DNA of 48,671 bases from Chloroflexota bacterium. Lineage in GTDB: Bacteria; Chloroflexota; Anaerolineae; Aggregatilineales; Phototrophicaceae. The stretch's first letter is position 1; each line of letters starts with the position of its first letter. Both the position numbers and the translations under genes were made by a program. The stretch lies in the NCBI GenBank assembly GCA_011523615.1, contig WTGJ01000019.1:1761-50431 (forward strand). The letters are read 5' to 3'. Below the pieces are notes generated by a model. The model searched no databases, was not told the DNA's origin, and saw nothing but the letters and a program-made list of their open reading frames with translations. Below, one piece after another: positions 1-7,761 of this stretch.

Positions 1-21
1 CCAGACGATGCCGGTGGCCAT
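1..21 (-). CDS. 5' end of an unidentified gene, cut by the left edge
   Basis: Only the first seven codons are present (MATGIVW). The start is supported by a strong AAGGAG ribosome-binding site at 28-33 and a near-consensus promoter just upstream (TTGACA at 81-86, TACAAT at 59-64). A cold-shock protein begins similarly (MATGxVKWF) but would need a Lys before the Trp, so no product is assigned. Confidence 0.45.
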
Positions 22-58
22 GGCGCGCTCCTTAGAATGTTTGTGCGATTCACGAACC

Positions 59-86
59 ATTGTAACGCGGCGGGAGGATCTGTCAA
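59..86 (-). promoter_or_regulatory. sigma-70-type promoter for the left-edge gene
   Basis: On the minus strand TTGACA (81-86) is followed after 16 bp by TACAAT (59-64). The -35 box overlaps the last codons of cca, so the downstream gene has its own promoter rather than depending on cca transcription. Confidence 0.6.
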
Positions 87-1432
87 GAGGATGATGGCTC
101 GGGTTCGTCACCTTCTTCCGCCAGCCAGCGCGCCAGCAACTCCTTCTCTTCGGCCGCGCTGGACACTTCGCCATTCCAGCGGGCGACTTGCAAGCGCTCC
201 AGCAGCTCACGGTAGCGCGGGCCGGGCGGCAGGCCGAGGCGCCGCAGGTCGCGCCCCCGCAGCGATCGCCGGCGCGGACGCCAATCCTTCTCGTAGCGTT
301 CCAGCTGGCGGCGCAGCGCGGAATCACCGGCCGCCCAGAGGGCCAGCCGCGTCGCTTCGTCGGTCGTTTCCAGGGCGGCGGCGATCGTCGCCGGCGGTTG
401 GCTCTCGTCGGCCAGGGTGGCGCGCGCGGCGAAGAGGGCGGCCGCGTGAGTCAGGCGATCGCGCTCTGCTTTGCGCAGGGTAAAGCGGGCCGCCAGATCG
501 GCTACGGCGACGGGGTCGCTGCCCAGCGTCGGCAGGCGCCAACCTAGAGCGACGGGATCGGCGGTGAAAGGCGCAGCGCGCGCGGCGGCAAAGCGATCCT
601 GCAACGTGCGTGGCTTGGTGAGGAAGGCCGGGTGCAGGGTGGCCAGCAGGCCGCGGGCGGCGGGCGCGGTGAGGGCGTCTTCCGGCCGCGGCTCGCGGAA
701 GAGCTGCGTGAATTCGGCGCGCAGGCGGCTGCCGCTGAGGCGGGCGAGGATGGGTAACGCTTCTCGCGCCCAGCGCAGGGTTTCTTCTTCCCAGCGCAGG
801 CCGAGGCGCGCCGCCAGCCGCAAACCGCGCAGGAAGCGGGTCGGGTCGTCGCGGAAGCTGGCGGGGTGCAGGGCGCGCAATTGGCGTCGCGCCAGATCGG
901 CCCGCCCGCCGCAGGGATCGAGCAAGCGACCGAAGGCGGCCGGCGGGTGGAGCTGCCAGGCGAGCGCGTTGATGCTGAAATCACGCCGCCAGAGGTCTTC
1001 CTCGGCGCTGCCGGGGGCGGGCCGCGGCAACTGGCCGGGGCGCCGATAATGCTCGCGGCGCGCGTTGGCGAAGTCGACCGTGATTCCGTCCGCCGTGCGC
1101 CACTGGGCGGTGCCGAAGCGGGCGTGCGTTTGCAGGCTGCCGCCCAGTTCGCCCTGTAAGGTGCGGGCGAAGGCGATGGCGTCCTGGAGCGTGCGGCCGG
1201 TCAACATCAGGTCCAACTCGTTGCCCGGCCGGCCGAGCAGCGCGTGCGGCCGATCCCCGGATCCGCACTTCGCCGCTGTAAGAAGCCCATCGCGCACGGC
1301 GCCACCGACCAGGTAGAGGGGATATTCGCCGGCGCGGGCGATGATCTCGAAGAGCAGGGCGGCATGCTCGCGGCCGAGTTGACGGCGCAGCTGCGCACTC
1401 AATTGCGCGCGGGTGAGGCGAGGGGCGGGCAT
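83..1432 (-). CDS. cca: CCA-adding enzyme / poly(A) polymerase family nucleotidyltransferase
   Basis: Template-independent nucleotidyltransferase expected to add or repair the 3' CCA of tRNAs, or to polyadenylate RNA. The N-terminal class II polymerase head is visible: LVGGAVRDGLL, then ELDLM (the two catalytic carboxylates), then RRDFSINALAW and the DPTRFLRGLRLAARL motif of the neck domain. The tRNA-Ser encoded in this window lacks a genomic CCA, consistent with a need for this enzyme. An upstream ATG at 1492 is possible, but the extra 20 residues (Arg-rich) are translated from a dispersed repeat; ATG 1432 lies 6 nt after a TATCCT box, as for a leaderless mRNA, and is preferred. Odd: about 14 residues (TAAKCGSGDRPHAL) interrupt the otherwise conserved RDGLLGRPGNELDL block and correspond to another repeat copy. 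Whether the mature enzyme tolerates this is unknown. Confidence 0.88.
   Translation of the reverse strand: MPAPRLTRAQLSAQLRRQLGREHAALLFEIIARAGEYPLYLVGGAVRDGLLTAAKCGSGDRPHALLGRPGNELDLMLTGRTLQDAIAFARTLQGELGGSLQTHARFGTAQWRTADGITVDFANARREHYRRPGQLPRPAPGSAEEDLWRRDFSINALAWQLHPPAAFGRLLDPCGGRADLARRQLRALHPASFRDDPTRFLRGLRLAARLGLRWEEETLRWAREALPILARLSGSRLRAEFTQLFREPRPEDALTAPAARGLLATLHPAFLTKPRTLQDRFAAARAAPFTADPVALGWRLPTLGSDPVAVADLAARFTLRKAERDRLTHAAALFAARATLADESQPPATIAAALETTDEATRLALWAAGDSALRRQLERYEKDWRPRRRSLRGRDLRRLGLPPGPRYRELLERLQVARWNGEVSSAAEEKELLARWLAEEGDEPEPSSS
1239..1286 (+). repeat. dispersed short repeat, copy A (inside cca)
   Basis: AGCGCGTGCGG (1239-1249) and GCACTTCGCCGCTGTAAGAAGC halves (1265-1286) match the other copies but are separated by a 15-nt stretch containing GGATCC. 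The element is in frame inside cca, adding about 14 residues between RDGLL and LGRPGNELDL. Confidence 0.7.
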
Positions 1433-1441
1433 GGAGATAGG

Positions 1442-1476
1442 ATAGCGCGTGCGGGCACTTCGCCGCCGTAAGAAGC
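1442..1476 (+). repeat. dispersed short repeat, copy B (5' end of cca)
   Basis: Begins ATAGCGCG, contains GTGCGGGCACTT and ends GCCGTAAGAAGC; nearly identical to copy D at 22.36 kb. In cca orientation its edge supplies GCGCTATCCT, whose TATCCT (1439-1444) could serve as the -10 box of cca. Confidence 0.75.
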
Positions 1477-1549
1477 GGGAGATGCGGTGCATCGCAGGAT
1501 ACTGCGTTTCGTCACGATGCAGCTCTGATTCGTGATGTGAGCAGATTAC

Positions 1550-4500
1550 TTACCGATATTCCAACTTTGCCAATTCGTTGACGATGCGCACCGTCTCTAC
1601 GCTGACAGTGATGACTTTCTCCAGCAAGTTGACGATGTATTGCGGATCATCGCTGTATTCGTTGGGAGCGCGGATGATATCGCTGTTCCGTTCTTTGGTA
1701 ACCTGATATTGATCGATGACCCATTCCAGCGCAGAGCGAGTTCCCAGGCGATAGTCGAAAGCCTCTACCGGGATTCCCGAAAGCGTCAGGGTGTCATTGT
1801 ATTTCACCGTATCGAAGATTCTATAGGGCCCGTTGGGTGAGGGAGATTTCCTACCCGGCCGCATTTTCTCGACGCGATAATCGATAGCTCCGCTCGTCTC
1901 CCAGTGCAGCCGATACGGTTCCGCTTCTTCGTACTCCAGGTGCAACTTTGCCAGTTGGCGCCCGGCATCGCTGAAAGTCCAAAAGTCTGGCGCGAAGGGG
2001 ATACGCGGCAATTCGCGGCGCAGGTTATCGGCGTAGCGTTCGCGGTAATCGGGGTGGTGCAGCAGGCCGTAGACATAGTAGAAAATATCGTCCTTGCGGA
2101 TGTCCTGATCTTCGCACTGTGTTTGGAACTGCGTCAGCGCCCAGTCGGTGATGTTTTCGCGACGGTTCGTCCCGTCTTCGTCGTAGGTGTATAGAGGGAA
2201 GCATTGAGAATCACCTGTCAAATGCAAATCGGGAATTACGTTCACAATCAGCGAGTGAAATGGCTTTGGATTACCAACAGCAGAAAGACAAATCACTAGG
2301 TTCTCTGTTTCCGTTACTGTTGTGGGGTAGATGCGCATAAATTGTCCCGCTTCATCCACCAGGGTTGCGTCGAAAAAAAGGGCTCTTTTGGAGAAAGGTC
2401 GATACGCGCTCACCCGAATTTTATCAGGATCATACACAGCATACTTGCCACGCTTCATCTCCCGTTTCAGATTGCGGCTCCACTTGATCTTCTCATAATT
2501 CACAAAACCATCAACATTCTCGGGTTTTCCGTGGCGTTTGTAGCGATCCACCTCGGCATTGTAATCCTCAATGAAGTTCACAACCCGGGATTCAAGACGG
2601 CGATGGTCAAAATCATAAACCACTGCATCTCGATTGGTACTCACGCCAAGGGAATGAGTCTTAAAAATCGCCTGAACACCCGGCGCTTCCTGGCTTTTAG
2701 CAGACTTGGCGGCCGCTGTCACTATGGGCAAAAAGCGCTCGAACTCGTCTTCGAGTGCCGGTCGCAACCAAGTGTGGTGCGCATCTGGCGTCAGCCGCTG
2801 CCAGGTTATCGATTTCAGTGCGTCGCGGCCGCCCCTCACACGATCGGCCAAGAACTCTAGTTTTACCGCCGCTGTCTGGTCGTCCGGCACGCGCCAGTAG
2901 CGCAATTCTGGGCTATCGTGTGCTTGGTTGCGCAGCGCGAGGGTGATGCCCACACCCACGCTGGTTGCATTGCCGAAAACGTTCTCGCCTTCGCCTTTTC
3001 CCTTGCGGAAGTTGCCTGCCAAGTCCAGATGATAAACGCGCGTAAAATCACGAAGCAGCTCGCGCCGAAGCCCGTCATAGGTTTTGCCATCTACAAAGCT
3101 GTTGTTGGTGATGAAGCAAACCGCTCCTTCCCGTCCCCCCAGGCGGTCGCTGGCCCAACGAAAGAAACCCACATATGGGTCATCCAATTTCCTCTGCAAG
3201 CGGGCACTGGAATCTTTCTTATACGTGTCTTTCACTCGTCGATCGATCAGCGCGTACTTGCGATTTTTATTGTTGTCATTCTCGTTGAGTTGGCCGGCGT
3301 TGTAGGGCGGGTTGCCGATTACGACGGTAATTTTTGACTGCAGTTGTCGATCAACCCGCTCCGCATTCTGTTCTGAAAAATCGCCAGGTAATGTTGGTGC
3401 AGATATTTGCTCTGCGCCCGAATCATGAATCACATTACCCAAATCCAAGGTATCCACAAAACACAGGCCCTCGAACGGCTTATATTTACCGGTCAGGTTC
3501 CGGTATTCGTGCTCGATGTTCAGGCTGGCGATGTAATAGGGCATCAACATCACTTCGTTGGCGAAGAGCTGTTCTGCATAAAAGCGCTCGAAATGGCGCG
3601 GATTCGCTGCATGAGCGCGGCGCAGCAAATGCACGATGTAATTGCCCGTTCCCGTGCAGGGGTCGATGACCACCACCCCTTCATCCCCCAGCTGTTGACC
3701 GAATTCATCCTGCAGCACCTGCTCCACCGCCGCGCACATGAATGCCACGACCTCCTGTGGGGTATAGACGATGCCGTGGGTGTCAGCCACGTTGACGCTA
3801 TAACCCTGGAAGAAGCGTTCGTAGATCGTGTTGATGAAACGTTGTTTCTCCTGGAAGTCTGCCAGACGTTCCGCAGCGCGCTCAATGGCAGTATAGAATC
3901 GATCCAGCGAACCCAGGAAATCACTCCTGTTGAAGTGTGCGCTGGTGAGCGAATCGATCACCTTTTCCACTTCTCGGGCGATCACATTGCGACGGGTAAA
4001 ATCTTCAAAATCAAAGACCTTGCGGATGAGACGCTCCGTCATTAAGTGCTGGATGAGCATTTCATCAATGGCCTCTGGGCTGATGTTGGGATTCAACGCT
4101 TTGCGGCACAAGGCCGCGAATTCGGCAAACGTCGTTTGAAATTGTGGGTTTGCTTGATGCGCCTGGGCGATGCGCACTTTCAGGCCTTTGGCGATATTCG
4201 GCACTTCACTCTGGAAGCGCTCTACTGCCTCATCGAAACTCGTGAAATCAGCGCTCCTGTGACGATAGAAAGTGGCAAGTAATTCGGCCAAACCCGCTTT
4301 GTCTCGGACGGGTATGCGCCTTACAAGACTTTCATCCTGATAGAGCACGGCTTCCTGGGTGTCTTCAAAGATGGTGTTGGTGAATGGATAGCCACGGTCG
4401 CGTTTGCGGCGGATTTCGGTGCCCAGATCATCGTCGCTATCTTTCGCTTCCCAATAGCCACGCGGTAACCGCCACTGATCGCGCAAAGTGCCATCAGGGC

Positions 4501-4693
4501 GTATGCTCGCCCCACTCGAAATTCGGTAGGGGTCTTCCTCTACTAACGTCCAGTTATTCCTTTTTGCCGTGCTGGATAACAACGTTGCGAAAGCGCGCCG
4601 CAAACCGCCTTCATGGGCCACATCCTGTTGCTGCGTTAGGCGATCCAGCGTGCGATAATATTTCGGAATCTCACGGTTGATCGTTCGTTTCAT
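1550..4693 (-). CDS. type ISP/IIG-like restriction enzyme: PD-(D/E)xK nuclease fused to N6-adenine methylase
   Basis: A 1047-residue single-chain restriction-modification protein. Residues about 66-84 (PDG ... YWEAKD) fit a PD-(D/E)xK nuclease core. A helical linker is followed by the methylase: FxGY-type region with DPCTGTGN (motif I, 344-351) and VVIGNPPYN (motif IV, 458-465, adenine-N6 type). The C-terminal third, with LARFL-like and YRPF segments, would be the target-recognition part. It resembles the methylase and specificity portions of type ISP enzymes, but the helicase-like ATPase that those carry between nuclease and methylase is absent, so it may work as a IIG-type enzyme. No partner gene is adjacent. 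The ribosome-binding site is weak; a TATCCT box lies at 4749-4754. Its sequence is less GC-rich than the neighbours, suggesting acquisition. Confidence 0.85.
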   Translation of the reverse strand: MKRTINREIPKYYRTLDRLTQQQDVAHEGGLRRAFATLLSSTAKRNNWTLVEEDPYRISSGASIRPDGTLRDQWRLPRGYWEAKDSDDDLGTEIRRKRDRGYPFTNTIFEDTQEAVLYQDESLVRRIPVRDKAGLAELLATFYRHRSADFTSFDEAVERFQSEVPNIAKGLKVRIAQAHQANPQFQTTFAEFAALCRKALNPNISPEAIDEMLIQHLMTERLIRKVFDFEDFTRRNVIAREVEKVIDSLTSAHFNRSDFLGSLDRFYTAIERAAERLADFQEKQRFINTIYERFFQGYSVNVADTHGIVYTPQEVVAFMCAAVEQVLQDEFGQQLGDEGVVVIDPCTGTGNYIVHLLRRAHAANPRHFERFYAEQLFANEVMLMPYYIASLNIEHEYRNLTGKYKPFEGLCFVDTLDLGNVIHDSGAEQISAPTLPGDFSEQNAERVDRQLQSKITVVIGNPPYNAGQLNENDNNKNRKYALIDRRVKDTYKKDSSARLQRKLDDPYVGFFRWASDRLGGREGAVCFITNNSFVDGKTYDGLRRELLRDFTRVYHLDLAGNFRKGKGEGENVFGNATSVGVGITLALRNQAHDSPELRYWRVPDDQTAAVKLEFLADRVRGGRDALKSITWQRLTPDAHHTWLRPALEDEFERFLPIVTAAAKSAKSQEAPGVQAIFKTHSLGVSTNRDAVVYDFDHRRLESRVVNFIEDYNAEVDRYKRHGKPENVDGFVNYEKIKWSRNLKREMKRGKYAVYDPDKIRVSAYRPFSKRALFFDATLVDEAGQFMRIYPTTVTETENLVICLSAVGNPKPFHSLIVNVIPDLHLTGDSQCFPLYTYDEDGTNRRENITDWALTQFQTQCEDQDIRKDDIFYYVYGLLHHPDYRERYADNLRRELPRIPFAPDFWTFSDAGRQLAKLHLEYEEAEPYRLHWETSGAIDYRVEKMRPGRKSPSPNGPYRIFDTVKYNDTLTLSGIPVEAFDYRLGTRSALEWVIDQYQVTKERNSDIIRAPNEYSDDPQYIVNLLEKVITVSVETVRIVNELAKLEYR

Positions 4694-4837
4694 TTCACGT
4701 TTGTTTTACACGCAAACTATCGGAGAGTAAATCAGGCTCTACCCGCGTAGGATAGCGCAAGCGACCTGCCTCGCAAGTTGGCTAGCGATGGCGGATGGGT
4801 CCGTAGCCACCTACAATCGTCCCAGAGGGAAGTTGCC

Positions 4838-6085
4838 ATGACGCAGATCAACCGCCGAGAATTCTTGCGCGGTCTGGCCTGGTTGACGGCTGCGTTGCCC
4901 CTGCGGGAGCTGGGGCGCGTGCGGGCACTTAGCAGCCGTAAGAAGCACGTGTGGTCCGATGGGCCGGCCCGGGAAACCGATCTCGGCGAGTGGGCGGAGC
5001 TGCTGCGGGCGCTCGGCAAACACGAAGGCATGACGGTCTACCAGGAAAGCCCCTTCAACGCCGGCCCGCCCTTGGCGCCGCTGCGTGCCGCCTTCGAGAC
5101 GCCGAACGAACTCTTCTTCGCGCGCAACCACGCGCCCGTGCCGGAGATCGCAGCGGCGGAGTGGTGCCTCAAGGTCGATGGTCTGGTGGCGCGACCGTTG
5201 CGCTTGAGCCTGGCCGATCTGTCGCGTGATTTTCCTACGGTGGAGTTGGCCGCCACATTGCAATGCGCGGGCAACCGCCGGCGCGAGATGTTGCCGGATG
5301 CCGACCCCGGGAGCGCGGTGCTCTGGGGCAGCGACGCCATCAGCCACGGGCGCTGGACCGGCGTGCGGCTGCGCGATGTGCTGCGGGCGGCCGGCGTGCA
5401 GGAAAGCGCGCGTTTCGTCGCCGCGCTGGGCAGGGACGAGATCCAAAAGGGCGGGCGCGTGTTCGGTATGGGCGGTTCGATCCCGCTGGCGAAAGCGCTG
5501 GGTGAGGAAGTGCTGCTGGCCACCGGCTTGAATGGCGCGCCGCTGCCACCCTTGCATGGCGGGCCGCTGCGCTTGCTCGTCCCGGGGTACATCGGTGCCC
5601 GCAGCATCAAGTGGCTGGGGCAGATCACGCTGCAGGAAGAGCCCTCGGAAAATCACTACCAGCAGCGTGCCTACAAGGTCTTCCCGCCCGAAATCACCAG
5701 CGAGACGGTCGATTGGGCGCAGGGGGAAATGCTGGGCCCGTTCCGACTGAATTCGGCGATCTGCACCCCCGCGCCGGGAGCACAGCTGAGCGCGGGGCGG
5801 CAGCGTATTGCCGGTTACGCGATCGATTATGAACCAGTGGCCGCCGTCGAGGTATCCGTGGATGGCGGGCGCCGCTGGCAGGAGGCGACCTTACTCGACG
5901 AAGGGCAGCGCTGGAGTTGGAGCTTCTGGGAGCGAGAGGTGAGGTTGCCGGCCGGGCGCCATGAGTTGGTGGTGCGCGCCTGGGATCAGGCCGGCAACAC
6001 CCAGCCGGCGACGGTGGCGGAGATCTGGAACTTCAAGGGTTACTTCAACAACAGCTGGCAGCGGCGGCTGGTGGAGGTGGTGTGA
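4838..6085 (+). CDS. Tat-exported molybdopterin oxidoreductase, sulfite oxidase family
   Basis: Family members oxidise sulfite, or reduce other substrates, using a Mo-pterin bound through one Cys. ATG 4838 is chosen over the earlier 4778 ATG because it has an AGAGGGA ribosome-binding site and opens with a twin-arginine motif (NRREFLRG followed by a hydrophobic stretch), implying periplasmic or extracytoplasmic location. The Mo-ligand Cys is in LQCAGNRR. The second domain, from about residue 290, has the Ig-like dimerisation fold features seen in sulfite oxidases (EVSVDGGRRWQEA). No heme partner is next to it. Odd: a dispersed repeat lies in frame at the end of the signal region and encodes RVRALSSRKK, placing several basic residues near the expected cleavage region. 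Confidence 0.85.
   Translation: MTQINRREFLRGLAWLTAALPLRELGRVRALSSRKKHVWSDGPARETDLGEWAELLRALGKHEGMTVYQESPFNAGPPLAPLRAAFETPNELFFARNHAPVPEIAAAEWCLKVDGLVARPLRLSLADLSRDFPTVELAATLQCAGNRRREMLPDADPGSAVLWGSDAISHGRWTGVRLRDVLRAAGVQESARFVAALGRDEIQKGGRVFGMGGSIPLAKALGEEVLLATGLNGAPLPPLHGGPLRLLVPGYIGARSIKWLGQITLQEEPSENHYQQRAYKVFPPEITSETVDWAQGEMLGPFRLNSAICTPAPGAQLSAGRQRIAGYAIDYEPVAAVEVSVDGGRRWQEATLLDEGQRWSWSFWEREVRLPAGRHELVVRAWDQAGNTQPATVAEIWNFKGYFNNSWQRRLVEVV
4915..4946 (+). repeat. dispersed short repeat, copy C (inside the molybdopterin oxidoreductase gene)
   Basis: GCGCGTGCGGGCACTT then AGCAGCCGTAAGAAGC, the same element as copies A, B and D. Here it is read in frame in the sense orientation, directly behind the Tat hydrophobic segment. 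Confidence 0.75.
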
Positions 6086-6098
6086 GGGACGGGGTGAT

Positions 6099-6377
6099 TC
6101 AGGCGGTCAGGGCGTAGGTGGAGACAGACACCCCGGCCTGGCGGAAGCGCGTGCCGTGGCGCTCGTCGCGCGTGAACCAGGTCAGTCGATGGGCGTGCGC
6201 GGTGGCGGCGATGAGGCGTTTTACGTATATTTCGGCCAGGGTAATCAGCGAATAGCCACTCAACCCGGTGGCGAGTGCTGGGAAGTCTATTGGCTTGATG
6301 CCAAAATAATGCCCATCAAGTAGGTCACTGAAGAAAGTGGTGTCAAAGAGATAATTATCCTGCGGATTCAGGATCAT
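6099..6377 (-). CDS. shortened PIN-domain-like protein (VapC-like toxin, probably inactive)
   Basis: The start (NYLFDTTFFSDLLDG) matches the first strand and acidic residue of PIN-domain RNases, SLITLAEIY the second conserved acidic residue, and HRLTWFTRDERHG the C-terminal acidic block. At 92 residues it is well short of the usual 120-140; the missing part lies between the Glu helix and the C-terminal strand, so an internal deletion is likely. It overlaps the upstream small gene by 23 bp, as in toxin-antitoxin pairs. Nuclease activity is doubtful. Confidence 0.6.
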   Translation of the reverse strand: MILNPQDNYLFDTTFFSDLLDGHYFGIKPIDFPALATGLSGYSLITLAEIYVKRLIAATAHAHRLTWFTRDERHGTRFRQAGVSVSTYALTA

Positions 6378-6615
6378 TTTCTGCCGCGTCGTCTACGTTG
6401 TTGTCACTGAAATCGGGCAGGTAACTATTCGAGCGAACCTCGTAAAGCCATTGGAGGTCACCCGCTCCCGCTACAGGCTGTTTTTTTCGCTCTTGGAGTG
6501 CGGCAAACAATTCCTCCGCCGCGCGCTGTCGGCGCTCCTCGATATTCGGAATGTTGCCGGTAGTGCTGTTACTGTGTTGCTGATGCGGGTCAATGTTGCT
6601 GGTCATCGTACGCAT
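6355..6615 (-). CDS. small hypothetical protein, possible antitoxin partner
   Basis: 86 residues, with a charged, probably helical centre (ERRQRAAEELFAALQERKKQ) and an acidic tail. It precedes and overlaps the PIN-like gene, the position expected of an antitoxin, but no DNA-binding fold is recognised. A TATACT box (6643-6648 on the minus strand) lies about 28 nt upstream of ATG 6615. Confidence 0.5.
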   Translation of the reverse strand: MRTMTSNIDPHQQHSNSTTGNIPNIEERRQRAAEELFAALQERKKQPVAGAGDLQWLYEVRSNSYLPDFSDNNVDDAAENDPESAG

Positions 6616-6704
6616 GCCTCGATACTACTGCGCTGCGCCACCAGTATACCACGGGCCGGGTGAACCGCGTGGGCTGCGCACCCGGCAAGAGCAACGAAGC
6701 GCGC

Positions 6705-7295
6705 TCAGTCGGTCGACTCGATGTCGGGCGGCGTTGTGTCGCTATTGTATTCCCGCCAGGGGATGAAACGCTCGCGGTAGACGAGGTCCTGCCAGTGGCG
6801 CCGTTTGCTGGGCTTCATCACGAAGGAGGGATTGGGCTGCGGGTGGCCGACGCAGAGCACCATCCAGGGCGTGAAGCGCGCCGGCAAATTCAGGATCTTG
6901 CGCAGGGCCGGCACGTTAAAGGAGGTCACCGGGCCGCTCGCCAGACCGATGGAATGCGCCGCCAGCGCCATGGTCTGCGCCGCCTGACCGACGTCCATCA
7001 GGAAGACGGGATCATCCGCTTCCTCGTCGATGTAAGTGGGGAAGTTGCGCCGGTCGACGCAGACGAAGATGTAGGTCGAGGCGTTCGAATAGATGCCCGG
7101 CGAGACGCGGCGGATCAGCTCGATCAGCTCCCGATCCTGGACCACGAGGAAGCGATTGGGCAGGTGGTTGCTGCCCGTCGGCGACCAGCGGCCGGCTTCC
7201 AGGATGGTCGCCAGGTCTTCTTGCGAGACGGGTTCGTCGGTCATTTCGCGCACGACACGGCGCGATTTGATGTTCTCCAGCACGGGGTTGCTCAT
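6705..7295 (-). CDS. nitroreductase family protein
   Basis: FMN-dependent NAD(P)H oxidoreductase of 196 residues. The N-terminus has the family signature SRRVVREMTDEPVSQEDL followed by AGRWSPTGSN, which binds FMN phosphate; VGQAAQTMALAAHSIGLAS is the central helix and cofactor region; WMVLCVGHP the last core strand. Substrates in this family range from quinones and nitroaromatics to dehalogenation substrates, so none is assigned. Its ATG overlaps the stop of the upstream gene by 4 bp (ATGA), so the two are translationally coupled. Confidence 0.85.
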   Translation of the reverse strand: MSNPVLENIKSRRVVREMTDEPVSQEDLATILEAGRWSPTGSNHLPNRFLVVQDRELIELIRRVSPGIYSNASTYIFVCVDRRNFPTYIDEEADDPVFLMDVGQAAQTMALAAHSIGLASGPVTSFNVPALRKILNLPARFTPWMVLCVGHPQPNPSFVMKPSKRRHWQDLVYRERFIPWREYNSDTTPPDIESTD

Positions 7296-7648
7296 GCCTC
7301 ACCTCCAGCAGGGGCCTCGTCCGTCAGCGGCAAACCGGCGCGCGCGGCCAGGAATTCGCCCAGCGCTTCGTTGAGCTCGACCACGATCGCCCGATAACGG
7401 TCGCGCTGACCAGTGACGGTATGCGAGACCGGGATGCGTTCCAGGGACACTTCCAGCAAATGGCGCAATTCTGGCGAGACATCGCGGCCGCTATCCATGA
7501 CCATCGCCGCGAGGCGTTCGGCGGCGGTTAGTTGGCGCAGCGGCCCGTAGAGCGCCGGTTCGCGCAGCAGGAGCAAGGAACAACTCAAGAACAACGCCAT
7601 CATCTCGGCGACCTGGTCTTCGGTCAAGAATTTTTGCTCTGCATCCAT
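7292..7648 (-). CDS. small hypothetical protein coupled to nitroreductase
   Basis: 118 residues starting at ATG 7648 behind a GGAGGCGCC ribosome-binding site; a longer upstream reading frame has no support. It is helical and acidic, with EDQVAEMMALFLSCSLLLLREPALYGPLRQL as the best conserved-looking segment, reminiscent of the DUF6092-type proteins that accompany nitroreductases (from memory, unverified). The 4-bp overlap with the nitroreductase suggests a shared function. No catalytic motif is visible. Confidence 0.65.
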   Translation of the reverse strand: MDAEQKFLTEDQVAEMMALFLSCSLLLLREPALYGPLRQLTAAERLAAMVMDSGRDVSPELRHLLEVSLERIPVSHTVTGQRDRYRAIVVELNEALGEFLAARAGLPLTDEAPAGGEA

Positions 7649-7761
7649 GGGCGCCTCCTTCCCCGGGCCGCACGTTCCATTACCGAGTATATCCGGTGTG
7701 GGCGGGTCGCTGCCACCGATTGCATTTCTCATACAATGCAGGGTATGGGGAAGCGAGGAAG

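Noticed and set aside
1-21. Cold-shock protein start
   Set aside because: MATGIVW lacks the Lys before Trp required by the family pattern, and only seven codons are present.
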